A stretch of DNA of 14,304 nt, from positions 1 to 14,304 of the forward strand of contig DFHP01000152.1 in the NCBI GenBank assembly GCA_002371335.1, read 5' to 3'. A program made the translations under genes and the position numbers. The notes beneath the pieces are model-generated. The model saw only the letters and a list, made by a program, of their open reading frames with translations. It ran no database searches and was not told where the DNA came from. This document shows positions 1-7,746 of the stretch, in pieces (position 1 is the first letter of the stretch; each line of letters begins with the position of its first letter). The DNA comes from Eubacterium sp. UBA3720. Its GTDB lineage: Bacteria > Bacillota > Clostridia > Lachnospirales > Lachnospiraceae.

Positions 1-467
1 CTCATAAGATCATATATTCTCTGCATATTTGTGATCTCGAACAATCTCTTATGAAACTGATTATCTGCCTCCAGCAGCTTTTTGCCCATCTGGTTTTCAA
101 GATAGAATTTCTGCAGAGCCATATTCTCTTTCAATTCCGTGATCTCGTCATCGGAAGCTATGACCGCTGCTTCCCGGACAACGGAACACTCCAGTGACCT
201 GCGGAGGAATCTCGCCTCATTGATCATCTCTTCATCAATAAGCGATACCCTGCATCCGCTCTGAGGATAGACTTCTACAATACCAGTCTTGCTCAGCTCA
301 TTGAACGCTTCTCTGATCGGCCCCCTTGACAGCCCCAGATATTCCGTAAGATCATTAGCGCTCATATGCATTCCGGGTTCCAGATCAAGAGAAATTATAT
401 TCTCTCTTATCACACGCAGGGCATACTCTTTTCCACTCTCATGCGGCAACCGTTCCATCGTCTTCAT
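1..467 (-). CDS. GntR-family (FCD subfamily) transcriptional regulator, partial
   Basis: Partial gene: 155 residues are visible and the C-terminus lies beyond the left edge. Residues about 12-77 form a winged helix-turn-helix with the GntR pattern SANDLTEYLGLSRGPIREA (residues 36-54), followed by the wing ending YPQSGCRVSLID. From about residue 82 an all-helical FCD ligand domain begins; D135 and H139 in DNQFH match the usual FCD metal/ligand positions. I chose ATG 467; an in-frame ATG at 458 is possible, as the nearest AGGA lies 12 nt upstream of 467. It is the last visible gene of the sugar-acid cluster and has its own consensus-like promoter. FCD regulators of this kind are usually repressors released by a sugar acid. 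Shared half-sites suggest it represses itself and the uxuA operon; the ligand is unknown. Confidence 0.93.
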   Translation of the reverse strand, partial: MKTMERLPHESGKEYALRVIRENIISLDLEPGMHMSANDLTEYLGLSRGPIREAFNELSKTGIVEVYPQSGCRVSLIDEEMINEARFLRRSLECSVVREAAVIASDDEITELKENMALQKFYLENQMGKKLLEADNQFHKRLFEITNMQRIYDLM

Positions 468-513
468 ATTTCCGGCACATCCTATCGTATTAATAATATA
501 AATAATAAAAATA

Positions 514-543
514 ATTTTAAACGACTTGCATACTTACCGTCAA
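514..543 (-). promoter_or_regulatory. Promoter of the GntR regulator gene
   Basis: On the minus strand -35 TTGACG (538-543) and -10 TAAAAT (514-519) are separated by 18 nt; each hexamer matches consensus at 5 of 6 positions. The predicted start lies near 507, giving a leader of about 40 nt before ATG 467. The spacer is almost entirely filled by the ACTTGC/ACTTAC direct repeat, which points to autoregulation by a repressor binding between the two hexamers. Confidence 0.7.
524..537. promoter_or_regulatory. Putative GntR operator in the gntR promoter (ACTTRC repeat)
   Basis: The plus strand reads ACTTGCATACTTAC, two ACTTRC half-sites with an 8-bp period, lying exactly between the -35 and -10 hexamers of the gntR promoter. 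The same half-sites recur upstream of uxuA (7695, 7714 and, inverted, 7739-7746). That the adjacent GntR protein is the binder is inference. Confidence 0.5.
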
Positions 544-567
544 TGTGCAATATTTTTCACGAAACAA

Positions 568-609
568 ACCGCAGGCAGGTCAATACCTTAAGTAAGATCT
601 GTCTGCGGT
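568..609 (-). terminator. Hairpin after the zinc dehydrogenase gene, probable terminator
   Basis: An 11-bp stem (arms 568-578 and 599-609) with one mismatch in the minus-strand RNA and a 20-nt loop, followed on the minus strand by TTTGTTTC. The U-tract is imperfect, so termination may be partial. It sits between the end of the dehydrogenase gene and the separate gntR promoter, consistent with a transcription boundary there. Confidence 0.5.
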
Positions 610-639
610 CTGGCATATGTCATGATCAATCAAAGTTTC

Positions 640-1662
640 TCAATCGATCATAAGCGCTATCTTTTTGATGGACGGATCTCCGGAATCCGCAAAACGAAAC
701 GCCTCTTTTGCTTCAGTCAGTGGGAATGTGTGCGATACACTGCCGCGAAGATCGATGCGCCCGTCTTTTACCATATCGATCACTTCCTGAAATTTACGAT
801 TCTGCAGACGGCTTCCGCGCACATCCAGTTCTTTGGATGTGATCAGGTAATTATTGACTTCCTCCGGACTAACGGAAAATCCCATCGTGATCACTCTTCC
901 GGCGGGGCCGGTCACCTTAAGCGCCGAAAGAAGACTTCCTTTCACGCAGGCAGCGTCTACCGTTACCGTTGATCCGTAACCCCCGGTCAGTTCCTTTACC
1001 GCTGACTCGAGATCCGTTTCACGGCTGTTGATAACGTCTGTGGCCCCAAGCTCAAGAGATGTCTGAAGCTTTGCGTTATCGATATCTGACACAATAAGCC
1101 TGTGGGGCTTATAAAGCTTTGCTATTTTTATTAAAGATGTGCCTAAAGCCCCGGCTCCTATGATAAGAAGGTCATCGATCTCCTCAAGCTGCGCACGGCT
1201 GCAGGCCTGTACCGCTATAGTAGTAGGCTCGATCATAACGCAGTCCTTATCCTCCAGAAAATCAGGCAGCAGGTAGCAATCCTTCTCATTGCAGGTCACC
1301 CACTGTCTGTATCCCCCGTCAATGTGCACCCCCTTGACTTTCAGGTTAACACAGACATTAGGCCGACCCTTCCTGCAGGCATAGCAATGGCCGCAGCTTG
1401 TGACCTGGTCTATGATGACTCTGTCTCCGGGCTTCACCCGGGTGACGCCTTCACCGATTTCTTCGACTACGCCTACTATCTCATGCCCGATTATGCGGGG
1501 ATACGTTGCCGCCGCATTAGTGCCATGAAGTATTCCTCTGTCACTTCCGCAGATACCGGCAGCCTTCATCTTTATCAGAACATTTTTTTCTTCATCGATC
1601 CGGGGCTTTTCAATATCGATCACCCTCATGTCTTCCGGTGCATATACACGTATTGCTTTCAA
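640..1662 (-). CDS. RspB-like zinc-dependent dehydrogenase (probable L-gulonate 5-dehydrogenase type)
   Basis: A 340-residue medium-chain dehydrogenase. The GICGSD motif gives catalytic zinc ligand C38, GHE gives H60 and E61, and C90, C93, C96 and C104 form the structural zinc lobe. The NAD(P) fold shows IIGAGALG near 167-174. The overall pattern, including GVHIDGGY (111-118), VDAAC and the KELDVRGSRLQ stretch, resembles RspB/sugar-acid 5-dehydrogenases. By context it would oxidise an aldonate such as L-gulonate to D-fructuronate, which feeds UxuB and UxuA; L-galactonate or another polyol acid is an alternative. The start codon is TTG: no in-frame ATG lies close upstream, and AAGGAG sits 8 nt before the TTG. 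It follows dctM after 131 nt without a clear terminator, so read-through from the operon is likely. That gap also holds two short imperfect palindromes sharing GGATATT near 1705-1740 (minus-strand reading), function unknown. Confidence 0.88.
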   Translation of the reverse strand: MKAIRVYAPEDMRVIDIEKPRIDEEKNVLIKMKAAGICGSDRGILHGTNAAATYPRIIGHEIVGVVEEIGEGVTRVKPGDRVIIDQVTSCGHCYACRKGRPNVCVNLKVKGVHIDGGYRQWVTCNEKDCYLLPDFLEDKDCVMIEPTTIAVQACSRAQLEEIDDLLIIGAGALGTSLIKIAKLYKPHRLIVSDIDNAKLQTSLELGATDVINSRETDLESAVKELTGGYGSTVTVDAACVKGSLLSALKVTGPAGRVITMGFSVSPEEVNNYLITSKELDVRGSRLQNRKFQEVIDMVKDGRIDLRGSVSHTFPLTEAKEAFRFADSGDPSIKKIALMID

Positions 1663-1793
1663 ACTAACATCTCCTTTTTTATGTTTCTATGTAATTGTAA
1701 ATATCCTTACAGTCGTGAACTTGTGTGAATATCCACATACCTTTTCCGCTCCCCGGCCTTCGCAACTACATGTGTAATACTATTTGATGAATC

Positions 1794-3077
1794 TCAACCC
1801 GCACCCATTACCAGATTGGAAAATCCTACCGTGATCGCCGGAACAAATGTGACCAGAAGGAGAACAAGGATATTCAGAGCAACGAACGGAACCAGTTCCC
1901 TGATGACCCGGGTGAGTTTTGTCTCTCCAATGTTCGTCGCCGCGAACAGACATACCCCGACGGGTGGTGTACACAGTCCGATAACCAGGTTCAGTACACA
2001 AAGAACGCCGAACTGCATCGGATCTACTCCGACGGTCGTTACGACTCCCAGAAGGACCGGGAACAAAATCAGAATAGCCGCGATCGTCTCCATAAACATA
2101 CCGACAAACAGCAGAAGGATATTGATCAGAAGCAAAATGACAAACTTGTTTGTTGTCAGAGAAAGCATTGCATTTGCGACCATCTGCGGGATCTGTTCTT
2201 TTGTAAGGATATATGCAAATACGTTCGCCAGTCCTACCAGCACCATGATCGCGGAACTGGATACCACGCAGTCCTTGAGGCACTTCAAAAGGCCCTTAAG
2301 ATCCAGCGTTTTATATACGAACATTCCCACAATGATACCGTACAGAACTGCCAGAACGGAAGCCTCTGTAGGCGTACAGATGCCGCCCCAGATCGTTCCC
2401 AGGATAAGAACGACCATCAGAAGCGCAAAGATGGAATCCTTCGCCTCTCTCAGGATTTCCTTCAAAGACGCCATTTTTTCCTGTTTTGGATAACTGCGTT
2501 TCTTTGAAATAAAATACGCTACAAAGATCATTCCGATACCCATGAGTATTCCCGGGATTATTCCTGCCATGAACATCTTTGACACTGAAAGATTACACTG
2601 CGTCGCTGCAATGATCATCGGCACGGAAGGAGGAATGATCGGTCCGATACAGGAAGACGCCGCTGTTACGGCACAGGAAAAATCAGCGTCATAGCCTTCT
2701 TTCTTCATTGCCGGGATAAGAACGCCTCCGACCGAAACGGTGTCGGCAAGGGCAGTTCCCGAGATCCCTGCGAAAAGCATTGACACTCCGACATTTGCGA
2801 TCGCCAGACCTCCCGTGATATGACCTACGATCTTATTCACGAAGCCGATCAGTTTTGAAGTGAGATCTCCCTGATTCATCAGACTTCCGCACAGGACAAA
2901 TCCGGGTATGCACAGCAGCGTAAAAGAATTAAGTCCCGCGAAAAAGCGCTGCGCGAACATGTACAGGGACATTCCCGTGCCCATGAAATAAACTAGTGAC
3001 GAAAGGCCAAGACTGAACGCCACCGGTACGCCAAGCGCAAGGCAAACGACAAATACGATAAATAATACAGCTACCAT
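1794..3077 (-). CDS. dctM: TRAP transporter large permease subunit (DctM)
   Basis: A 427-residue, strongly hydrophobic protein matching the DctM/SiaM family in length and pattern. It shows GVPVAFSLGLSSLV near the N-terminus, the segment MLFAGISGTALADTVSVGG, PPSVPMIIAA in the middle, and GLCTPPVGVCLFAA near the C-terminus. It is the ion-coupled channel half of the transporter, moving the substrate delivered by DctP across the membrane with sodium. Its ATG lies 3 nt after the dctQ stop, and its GAGGAGG ribosome binding site is made of the last glutamate codons of dctQ, so the two are translationally linked. Substrate is not readable from the sequence; operon context points to a sugar acid. Confidence 0.95.
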   Translation of the reverse strand: MVAVLFIVFVVCLALGVPVAFSLGLSSLVYFMGTGMSLYMFAQRFFAGLNSFTLLCIPGFVLCGSLMNQGDLTSKLIGFVNKIVGHITGGLAIANVGVSMLFAGISGTALADTVSVGGVLIPAMKKEGYDADFSCAVTAASSCIGPIIPPSVPMIIAATQCNLSVSKMFMAGIIPGILMGIGMIFVAYFISKKRSYPKQEKMASLKEILREAKDSIFALLMVVLILGTIWGGICTPTEASVLAVLYGIIVGMFVYKTLDLKGLLKCLKDCVVSSSAIMVLVGLANVFAYILTKEQIPQMVANAMLSLTTNKFVILLLINILLLFVGMFMETIAAILILFPVLLGVVTTVGVDPMQFGVLCVLNLVIGLCTPPVGVCLFAATNIGETKLTRVIRELVPFVALNILVLLLVTFVPAITVGFSNLVMGAG

Positions 3078-3080
3078 CTT

Positions 3081-3593
3081 CTATTCCTCCTCTGTTTTTG
3101 CCTTGTCATACACATCGATATCCTTGATCACACAGAGGATCCTTAATGCAAAATTGATGATATACAGCCCGAAAAGTATCGCCATTGAAACATATATCTG
3201 TCTCATGGGCAGCATAAGGGCCGTCGATACCATGGTCACAGGCGTCATGGCGAGAAGTCCCTTAGATCCCATGACCGCCATGAAAAATATGACTACACTG
3301 AACACCCAGATCGCTGCCAGCACAAGGATCCTGATCACCTTCTGCACCTTCTCCGGAAACCTTTCAGTCAACAGCTCTACGCCTACATACTCGTCTTTTG
3401 CAACCGCTGTATTTCCGGCAAAGGCGACCATGAAGATAAAAAGGAATCTGGCTGCCTCCTCCGTCCAGTTAGGGGATGTCGGAAGGAACACACGCGCAAA
3501 GACCTGAAGCGTCACGCATGCCAGAAACCCCACAAGACCTATCACCGCAATATAATTCAGGATTTCGTTGTAAATCTTTATTGCCTTTTTCAT
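3081..3593 (-). CDS. dctQ: TRAP transporter small permease subunit (DctQ)
   Basis: A 170-residue membrane protein with about four transmembrane segments (roughly residues 12-32, 46-62, 86-108 and 128-153). It carries the family mark PNWTEEAARFLFIF (residues 40-53), where the W-TEE element follows the first helix. It pairs with DctM in the membrane. An AGGAG site lies 5 nt before the ATG. It is separated from dctP by a 194-nt gap with a probable attenuator, which would make DctQ and DctM less abundant than the binding protein, as is usual for binding-protein-dependent transporters. Confidence 0.93.
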   Translation of the reverse strand: MKKAIKIYNEILNYIAVIGLVGFLACVTLQVFARVFLPTSPNWTEEAARFLFIFMVAFAGNTAVAKDEYVGVELLTERFPEKVQKVIRILVLAAIWVFSVVIFFMAVMGSKGLLAMTPVTMVSTALMLPMRQIYVSMAILFGLYIINFALRILCVIKDIDVYDKAKTEEE

Positions 3594-3623
3594 TGAATCT
3601 CCTGACTTTATTAATATTTGAGC

Positions 3624-3661
3624 AAAAAAAGGACCAAATCACCTTCAGATCCAGTCCCTTT
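3624..3661 (-). terminator. Attenuator-like terminator between dctP and dctQ
   Basis: On the minus strand AAAGGGAC pairs with GTCCTTT (one bulged G, 19-nt loop), followed by seven T residues. It sits just upstream of the dctQ ribosome binding site. A weak intrinsic terminator here would end part of the transcripts after dctP. The short stem makes it leaky, consistent with dctQM still being expressed. Confidence 0.5.
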
Positions 3662-3688
3662 AGTTGCTGGTCTATACTGTTATCATCT

Positions 3689-3756
3689 GATCTGATCAGG
3701 CTCTGCCTGCAGGCAGTCATGCTCCTGGATGATCAGATCGAATTTCATTGACTGCC
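3689..3756. repeat. Overlapping inverted repeats in the dctP-dctQ gap
   Basis: GATCTGATCA (3689-3698) is the perfect inverse complement of TGATCAGATC (3730-3739). Inside this pair lies the palindrome GCCTGCAGGC (3705-3714). A second pairing, GGCAGTCA (3712-3719) with TGACTGCC (3749-3756), overlaps the first stem, so the two cannot form together. The structures would lie in the mRNA 3' of dctP and may stabilise it or modulate the downstream attenuator. Confidence 0.6.
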
Positions 3757-3787
3757 GGTCCCTGACGCATCTTCTTCAAAGACCGTA

Positions 3788-4861
3788 TCAATTGTTTGCC
3801 GGATCCGCAGCTACGATCTCGTCATAGATCGCTCTCTGATTATCATCCAGCACTTTCAGAACTCCCTCTACTGCAGCCTCTCTGAACGGCGTCTGGTCTA
3901 CATCCACAAAGGTCATTCCCTCTTCTTCAAGCGTAGACTGGAGCTCTTCCTCCTGCTCCAGAAACAGCTCATGCTCATAATCAATAGCTGTATCTGCCGC
4001 ATCCTGGATCGCCTGCTGAATGTCCTCAGGGAAACTGTTAAATCTCGCTGAAGATATAGCCATATATACCCAGGCTCTCAGATGCTCTGTCCTGATGACA
4101 TAATCCTGCACTTCGTAAAAAGCTCCGTCCTGAATATTTGCAAGCGGATTTTCCTGTCCGTCAATAACTCCCTGCTGCAGAGAAGTAAATATCTCACTGA
4201 AAGCCATTGGCGTCGGCTTTGCACCCATTGCTTCAAAGGCTGCCATTGTCATGGCGGATTCAGGCGTACGTATCTTAAAGCCTTTCATATCGTCAGGAGA
4301 TTTGATCTCAATATTCGAAGTCACATTTCGCGGACCGCGGGTGATAGCTCCCAGCACATGTAATCCCGCATTTTCCATAAGTTCCTCAAGATCCTCTCCG
4401 ACTTTTCCGTTCAGTACCGCATCCATATGCTCATCCGAGGTAATCGCATAAGGCATTCCGATGATGCCCAGTGCCGACTCGTAAGTCTGCATAGATTCTC
4501 CCGTAAATACGATGTCGCAGCTGCCGTCTCCGGCTATGGCGGACATATTCATATCTGTCTCCGAACCCAGCTGAGATCCCGGATAGATTGTCACCTTTAC
4601 TTTTCCGTCTGTGGAAGCTTCCACTTCCTCCTTGAATTTTTCACTGAGCTTGTGCCACGTGTGTGTTTCTGCGTTGATATGACCGATGACCAGATCATAG
4701 GTCGCTCCGTCCGCCGTTGCAGTTTCCGTGTTCGCCTGACTGTTACCTGCAGGCGCCGTAGTACCGCCGCCTGTGGAAGATCCCCCTCCGCAGCCTGCCA
4801 GACTTCCGGCCGTCAAAGTTGCTGCAAATCCTATTGCAATCAGCTTTTTCAACAATTTCAT
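3788..4861 (-). CDS. dctP: TRAP transporter substrate-binding lipoprotein (DctP)
   Basis: A 357-residue DctP-family solute receptor. It starts with a lipoprotein signal: basic MKLLKK, a hydrophobic stretch, and lipobox LAGC with C24 as the lipidated residue, then a Gly/Ser/Thr-rich linker to about residue 50. The mature domain shows the family signatures DMKGFKIRTPES (R198 is the likely carboxylate-binding arginine) and GVIDGQENP (231-239). It captures a carboxylated sugar outside the cell and hands it to DctQM. AAGGAGG lies 6 nt before the ATG, a strong site fitting the higher level expected of a binding protein. It follows uxuB by 74 nt, with a hairpin in between. Specificity (gulonate, mannonate or a hexuronate) cannot be read from sequence alone. 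Confidence 0.95.
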   Translation of the reverse strand: MKLLKKLIAIGFAATLTAGSLAGCGGGSSTGGGTTAPAGNSQANTETATADGATYDLVIGHINAETHTWHKLSEKFKEEVEASTDGKVKVTIYPGSQLGSETDMNMSAIAGDGSCDIVFTGESMQTYESALGIIGMPYAITSDEHMDAVLNGKVGEDLEELMENAGLHVLGAITRGPRNVTSNIEIKSPDDMKGFKIRTPESAMTMAAFEAMGAKPTPMAFSEIFTSLQQGVIDGQENPLANIQDGAFYEVQDYVIRTEHLRAWVYMAISSARFNSFPEDIQQAIQDAADTAIDYEHELFLEQEEELQSTLEEEGMTFVDVDQTPFREAAVEGVLKVLDDNQRAIYDEIVAADPANN

Positions 4862-4894
4862 TCTGTGTCCTCCTTTTTCTGCATAAACATCAGC

Positions 4895-4924
4895 TTATTA
4901 CCTCATACTCACGTATGATAATAA
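4895..4924. repeat. Hairpin between uxuB and dctP
   Basis: TTATTA (4895-4900) and TCATAC (4903-4908) pair with GTATGA (4913-4918) and TAATAA (4919-4924) around a 4-nt loop, with a 2-nt bulge. On the minus strand no T-run follows, so it is not an obvious terminator. It lies just upstream of the dctP ribosome binding site and could be an mRNA processing or 5'-stabilising structure. Confidence 0.5.
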
Positions 4925-4935
4925 CCTTTTTTACT

Positions 4936-6549
4936 TTATCCGACATATTTCCTGAGCGTCGCCCGGACTGCTCCGGGACCTGCAGTCAATTCCTCGAAGT
5001 ATCCTTCCACTTTACCGGCAAGTCCCGCCTCATATAAGTCCATGCCAAAAACATTATCCATATGTAATATGGGAGCAATGGCACTTGCGGTATCCTTTCC
5101 GTTTCCCAGAGTGATACCCTTCACATATCTGCTGCATGTCTCCAGAAGAGGATCTGAGCTCGGCGTAAATTCTTTTCCTTCATCGTCCACTGCCATCAGA
5201 TAACGGATCCATCCGGCAAAAACAAGCGGGATCAACTGCAGATCTTTTACATCCAGTTCTTCCGATCTCAGATAAGCCTTAATCGTCTCTCCGAACCGGA
5301 TCGCCAGCTTCTGAGATGTATCTGTGACGATCCTCTGCGGCGTATCAGGCATGAATGGATTAGGTACTCTGACCTTCAGTACGGTATCGATAAAGTCTTT
5401 CGGGTCAAGGATCCCGGGATCCACCACTACCGGAAGACCTTCTTTGTATCCCACCGTTTCCACAAGTTTTACCAGTTCGGGATCGTTCATCTCATCAGAA
5501 ATCTTCGTATATCCCAGAAGGCATCCGAATATTGCGAGACACGTATGAAGAGGATTCAGGCATGTACACACCTTCATTTTCTCCACTTTGTCCACCGTCT
5601 CTCTGTCCGTAAAGATCACGCCGCCCTTCTCTAAAGGAGGCCTTCCGTTCGGAAACGAATCCTCAATCACCAGATACTCAGTCTCTTCGGAATTTACGAA
5701 CGGCGCAACGTAAGTGTTCTTTGAAGTAATGACCGGTTCCACGTTTTCTACACCGTCTTCCTCCAGCATTTTTTTTACTGACTCATCAGGTCTTGGCGTG
5801 ATCTTATCGATCATCGTCCATGGAAACGTCACCTTGCCGGAATTTCTCACATAATTCAGAAATCCCTCTTCCGCCGTTTTATTTCCGGTCCATTTTTCCG
5901 CAAACGCGAGAATGGCGTCTCTGAGCTTATCACCGTTGTGAGAACAATTATCCATGCTGACCATTGCAATCGGTTTTTCGCCTGCTTTATACCTTGCGTA
6001 TAAAAGTGACGCCACTTTTCCGATATAGCTGTCCGGCTTTCCGGGGCCGTTTACAAAGTCCTCCTGCACGGCATGTAATGTATCTCCGGCCTGATCTTCC
6101 AGACTATATCCTTTCTCAGTGATCGTAAATGACGCCATCTGAAGCGACTCTTCAGCGAAAATCTCCTGCAGACGTTCAAACTGCCCGGCGTTGCTTGAAT
6201 CAAGTATAAGAGATTCCAACACACTTCCTACTACTGTTTTCTCCACTGTTCCGTCAACTTTAAGAGTAACCAGTATATTCAGGTCATCGCAGGGCCTGTT
6301 CATTTTTTTAATGATCTCATAATCAAACCCCTCGGCCACCGTAAGCCCCCTGTCAAGAACTTTACTGTTCAGAAGCTTCTGCACCACATTTGCCTGAAAC
6401 GCCTTAAAAATATTACCGTTCCCAAAGTGGATCCAGACAGGATCCTTCTTAGTAGCTGCCGCCGCTGCTTCCCGGTCAAATTCAGGAAGCGCATATCCGC
6501 GGTTTATCCATTCCTCTCTGTTTTTTATACCCTCTGCGCTAAGCTTCAT
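4936..6549 (-). CDS. uxuB: Mannitol dehydrogenase-family oxidoreductase, UxuB-like (fructuronate/tagaturonate reductase)
   Basis: A polyol/mannitol dehydrogenase-family protein of 537 residues from ATG 6549. It shows the N-terminal Rossmann element VWIHFGNGNIFKAF (about 38-51), MVSMDNCSHNGDKL (about 196-209), FPWTMIDKITPRP (about 242-254) and NPLHTCLA (about 332-339), which are family landmarks around the nucleotide and substrate sites. The expected reaction is NADH-dependent reduction of D-fructuronate to D-mannonate, feeding UxuA. I chose ATG 6549 rather than the in-frame ATG at 6591: the former overlaps the uxuA stop as ATGA and has GGAG 10 nt upstream, whereas the longer form would run 42 nt inside uxuA. 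The tight coupling to uxuA supports fructuronate as substrate; tagaturonate or another 5-keto acid is possible. Confidence 0.88.
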   Translation of the reverse strand: MKLSAEGIKNREEWINRGYALPEFDREAAAAATKKDPVWIHFGNGNIFKAFQANVVQKLLNSKVLDRGLTVAEGFDYEIIKKMNRPCDDLNILVTLKVDGTVEKTVVGSVLESLILDSSNAGQFERLQEIFAEESLQMASFTITEKGYSLEDQAGDTLHAVQEDFVNGPGKPDSYIGKVASLLYARYKAGEKPIAMVSMDNCSHNGDKLRDAILAFAEKWTGNKTAEEGFLNYVRNSGKVTFPWTMIDKITPRPDESVKKMLEEDGVENVEPVITSKNTYVAPFVNSEETEYLVIEDSFPNGRPPLEKGGVIFTDRETVDKVEKMKVCTCLNPLHTCLAIFGCLLGYTKISDEMNDPELVKLVETVGYKEGLPVVVDPGILDPKDFIDTVLKVRVPNPFMPDTPQRIVTDTSQKLAIRFGETIKAYLRSEELDVKDLQLIPLVFAGWIRYLMAVDDEGKEFTPSSDPLLETCSRYVKGITLGNGKDTASAIAPILHMDNVFGMDLYEAGLAGKVEGYFEELTAGPGAVRATLRKYVG

Positions 6550-7640
6550 ATCTTTATATCTCCTCTCGCATTCTTTTCGATGGCTTCCCACAGTCCATTG
6601 ATGTATGTCGCTCCGAGCGCTCTGTCATAAAGTCCGTAGCCCGGCATCGATACCTCTCCCCAGATCCCGCGTCCGTGGTCCGGACGGATCGGTCCTTCAA
6701 AGCCGATATCATAGAGTGCCTTTACGATCTCATACAGATCAAAGGATCCGCAGCGTGAAAGATGCGGCGCTTCCTCAAAGTCGAGCGTTTCCGGATTCGG
6801 ATCTATAAATTTAAGATTCCTTACATGTGCAAAATGTATTCTTCCTTTCAAGGAACGGATCATGTCCGGAAGATCGTTCGCGGGATTTGTTCCGTAAGAA
6901 CCTGAGCAGAAGGTTACTCCGTTGTGTGGATCATCGACCATTTTCATCATCCGATGAATATTTTCCTTGCTTGTGATGATCCGCGGAAGACCGAACACCG
7001 GCCATGCGGGATCATCCGGATGTATGGCCATTTTTATGTCATACTGATTGCAGACCGGCATGATACGCTCCAGAAAATACTTCAGATTTTCGAACAGCTT
7101 GTCCTCATCCACATCCTTGTAAAGCTCAAACAATTCTTTCACATGCGCCATTCTCTCCGGCTCCCATCCGGGCATCACTGTACCATTGGCTCCTTCACTT
7201 ATGGTCTCGAACATGGTCTCGGGATCAAGCGCGTCGACCGCTGCCTGTCTGTAAGCCATTGAGGTTGAACCATCCGGATTCAAACGGGCCAGCTCTGTTC
7301 TGGTCCAGTCAAAAACAGGCATGAAATTGTAGCATACCAGGTGTATATCTTCCTTTCCCAGATTTTCCAGCGTTTCAATGTAGTTATCGATATAATAGTC
7401 TCTCTCCTCATTGCCGATCTTGATCGAGTCATGTACATTTACACTTTCGATACCGGAAAGATTCAGTCCCGCCGCCTCGATCTCCGATTTAAGTTTACGG
7501 ATCCTTTCCCGGCTCCAGACCTCACCCGGCATAGTGTCGTATAAAGTAGAAATGATACCGGTGACTCCTGGAATCTGACGGATCTGTTCCAGAGTTACGG
7601 TATCAAAATCTTTGCCAAACCAGCGAAAAGTCATTTCCAT
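6546..7640 (-). CDS. uxuA: Mannonate dehydratase (UxuA)
   Basis: A 364-residue TIM-barrel enzyme of full family length. It converts D-mannonate to 2-keto-3-deoxy-D-gluconate. Visible landmarks include FRWFGKDFD at the N-terminus, AIHPDDPAWPVFGLPRI (205-221, H207), CSGSYG (C245), FAHVRN (H272) and RPDHGR (D321, H322); the Cys, His and Asp residues match the metal-binding set of the UxuA family. GGAGGG lies 8 nt before ATG 7640, so the first Met is preferred over M3. It is the first gene of the operon, behind a promoter overlapped by putative operator half-sites, and its stop overlaps the start of uxuB. Confidence 0.95.
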   Translation of the reverse strand: MEMTFRWFGKDFDTVTLEQIRQIPGVTGIISTLYDTMPGEVWSRERIRKLKSEIEAAGLNLSGIESVNVHDSIKIGNEERDYYIDNYIETLENLGKEDIHLVCYNFMPVFDWTRTELARLNPDGSTSMAYRQAAVDALDPETMFETISEGANGTVMPGWEPERMAHVKELFELYKDVDEDKLFENLKYFLERIMPVCNQYDIKMAIHPDDPAWPVFGLPRIITSKENIHRMMKMVDDPHNGVTFCSGSYGTNPANDLPDMIRSLKGRIHFAHVRNLKFIDPNPETLDFEEAPHLSRCGSFDLYEIVKALYDIGFEGPIRPDHGRGIWGEVSMPGYGLYDRALGATYINGLWEAIEKNARGDIKI

Positions 7641-7685
7641 AAATCATGCCCTCCATTGTGTGATAAAACTCTCGCATTATTTGTT

Positions 7686-7746
7686 ACTTATTCTACTTGC
7701 ATGCAAGCAATTTACTTACATATATGGTATCATCTGATATGTAAGT
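7686..7746. promoter_or_regulatory. Operator cluster upstream of uxuA
   Basis: Contains a perfect 10-bp inverted repeat, ACTTACATAT (7714-7723) and ATATGTAAGT (7737-7746), 13 nt apart, and a perfect 12-bp palindrome CTTGCATGCAAG (7696-7707). The half-site ACTTRCAT occurs at 7695 and 7714 and inverted at 7739-7746; a weaker ACTTAT is at 7686. The inverted repeat overlaps the predicted uxuA promoter and the palindrome lies downstream of its start point, an arrangement typical of repression. The same half-site occurs in the gntR promoter. Confidence 0.65.

Noticed and set aside
366..972. Plus-strand open frames opposite the GntR and dehydrogenase genes
   Set aside because: They have no ribosome binding site or recognisable domain and are antisense shadows of well-supported minus-strand genes.
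1780..2283. 167-residue open frame within dctM on the same strand
   Set aside because: It lies in another frame of a clear TRAP permease gene, and its composition (many Arg, Cys, Gly) is that of a shadow frame.
6550..6591. Longer N-terminus of the UxuB-like protein starting at ATG 6591
   Set aside because: It would overlap uxuA by 46 nt and add residues unlike the family; ATG 6549 has an ATGA overlap and a ribosome binding site.
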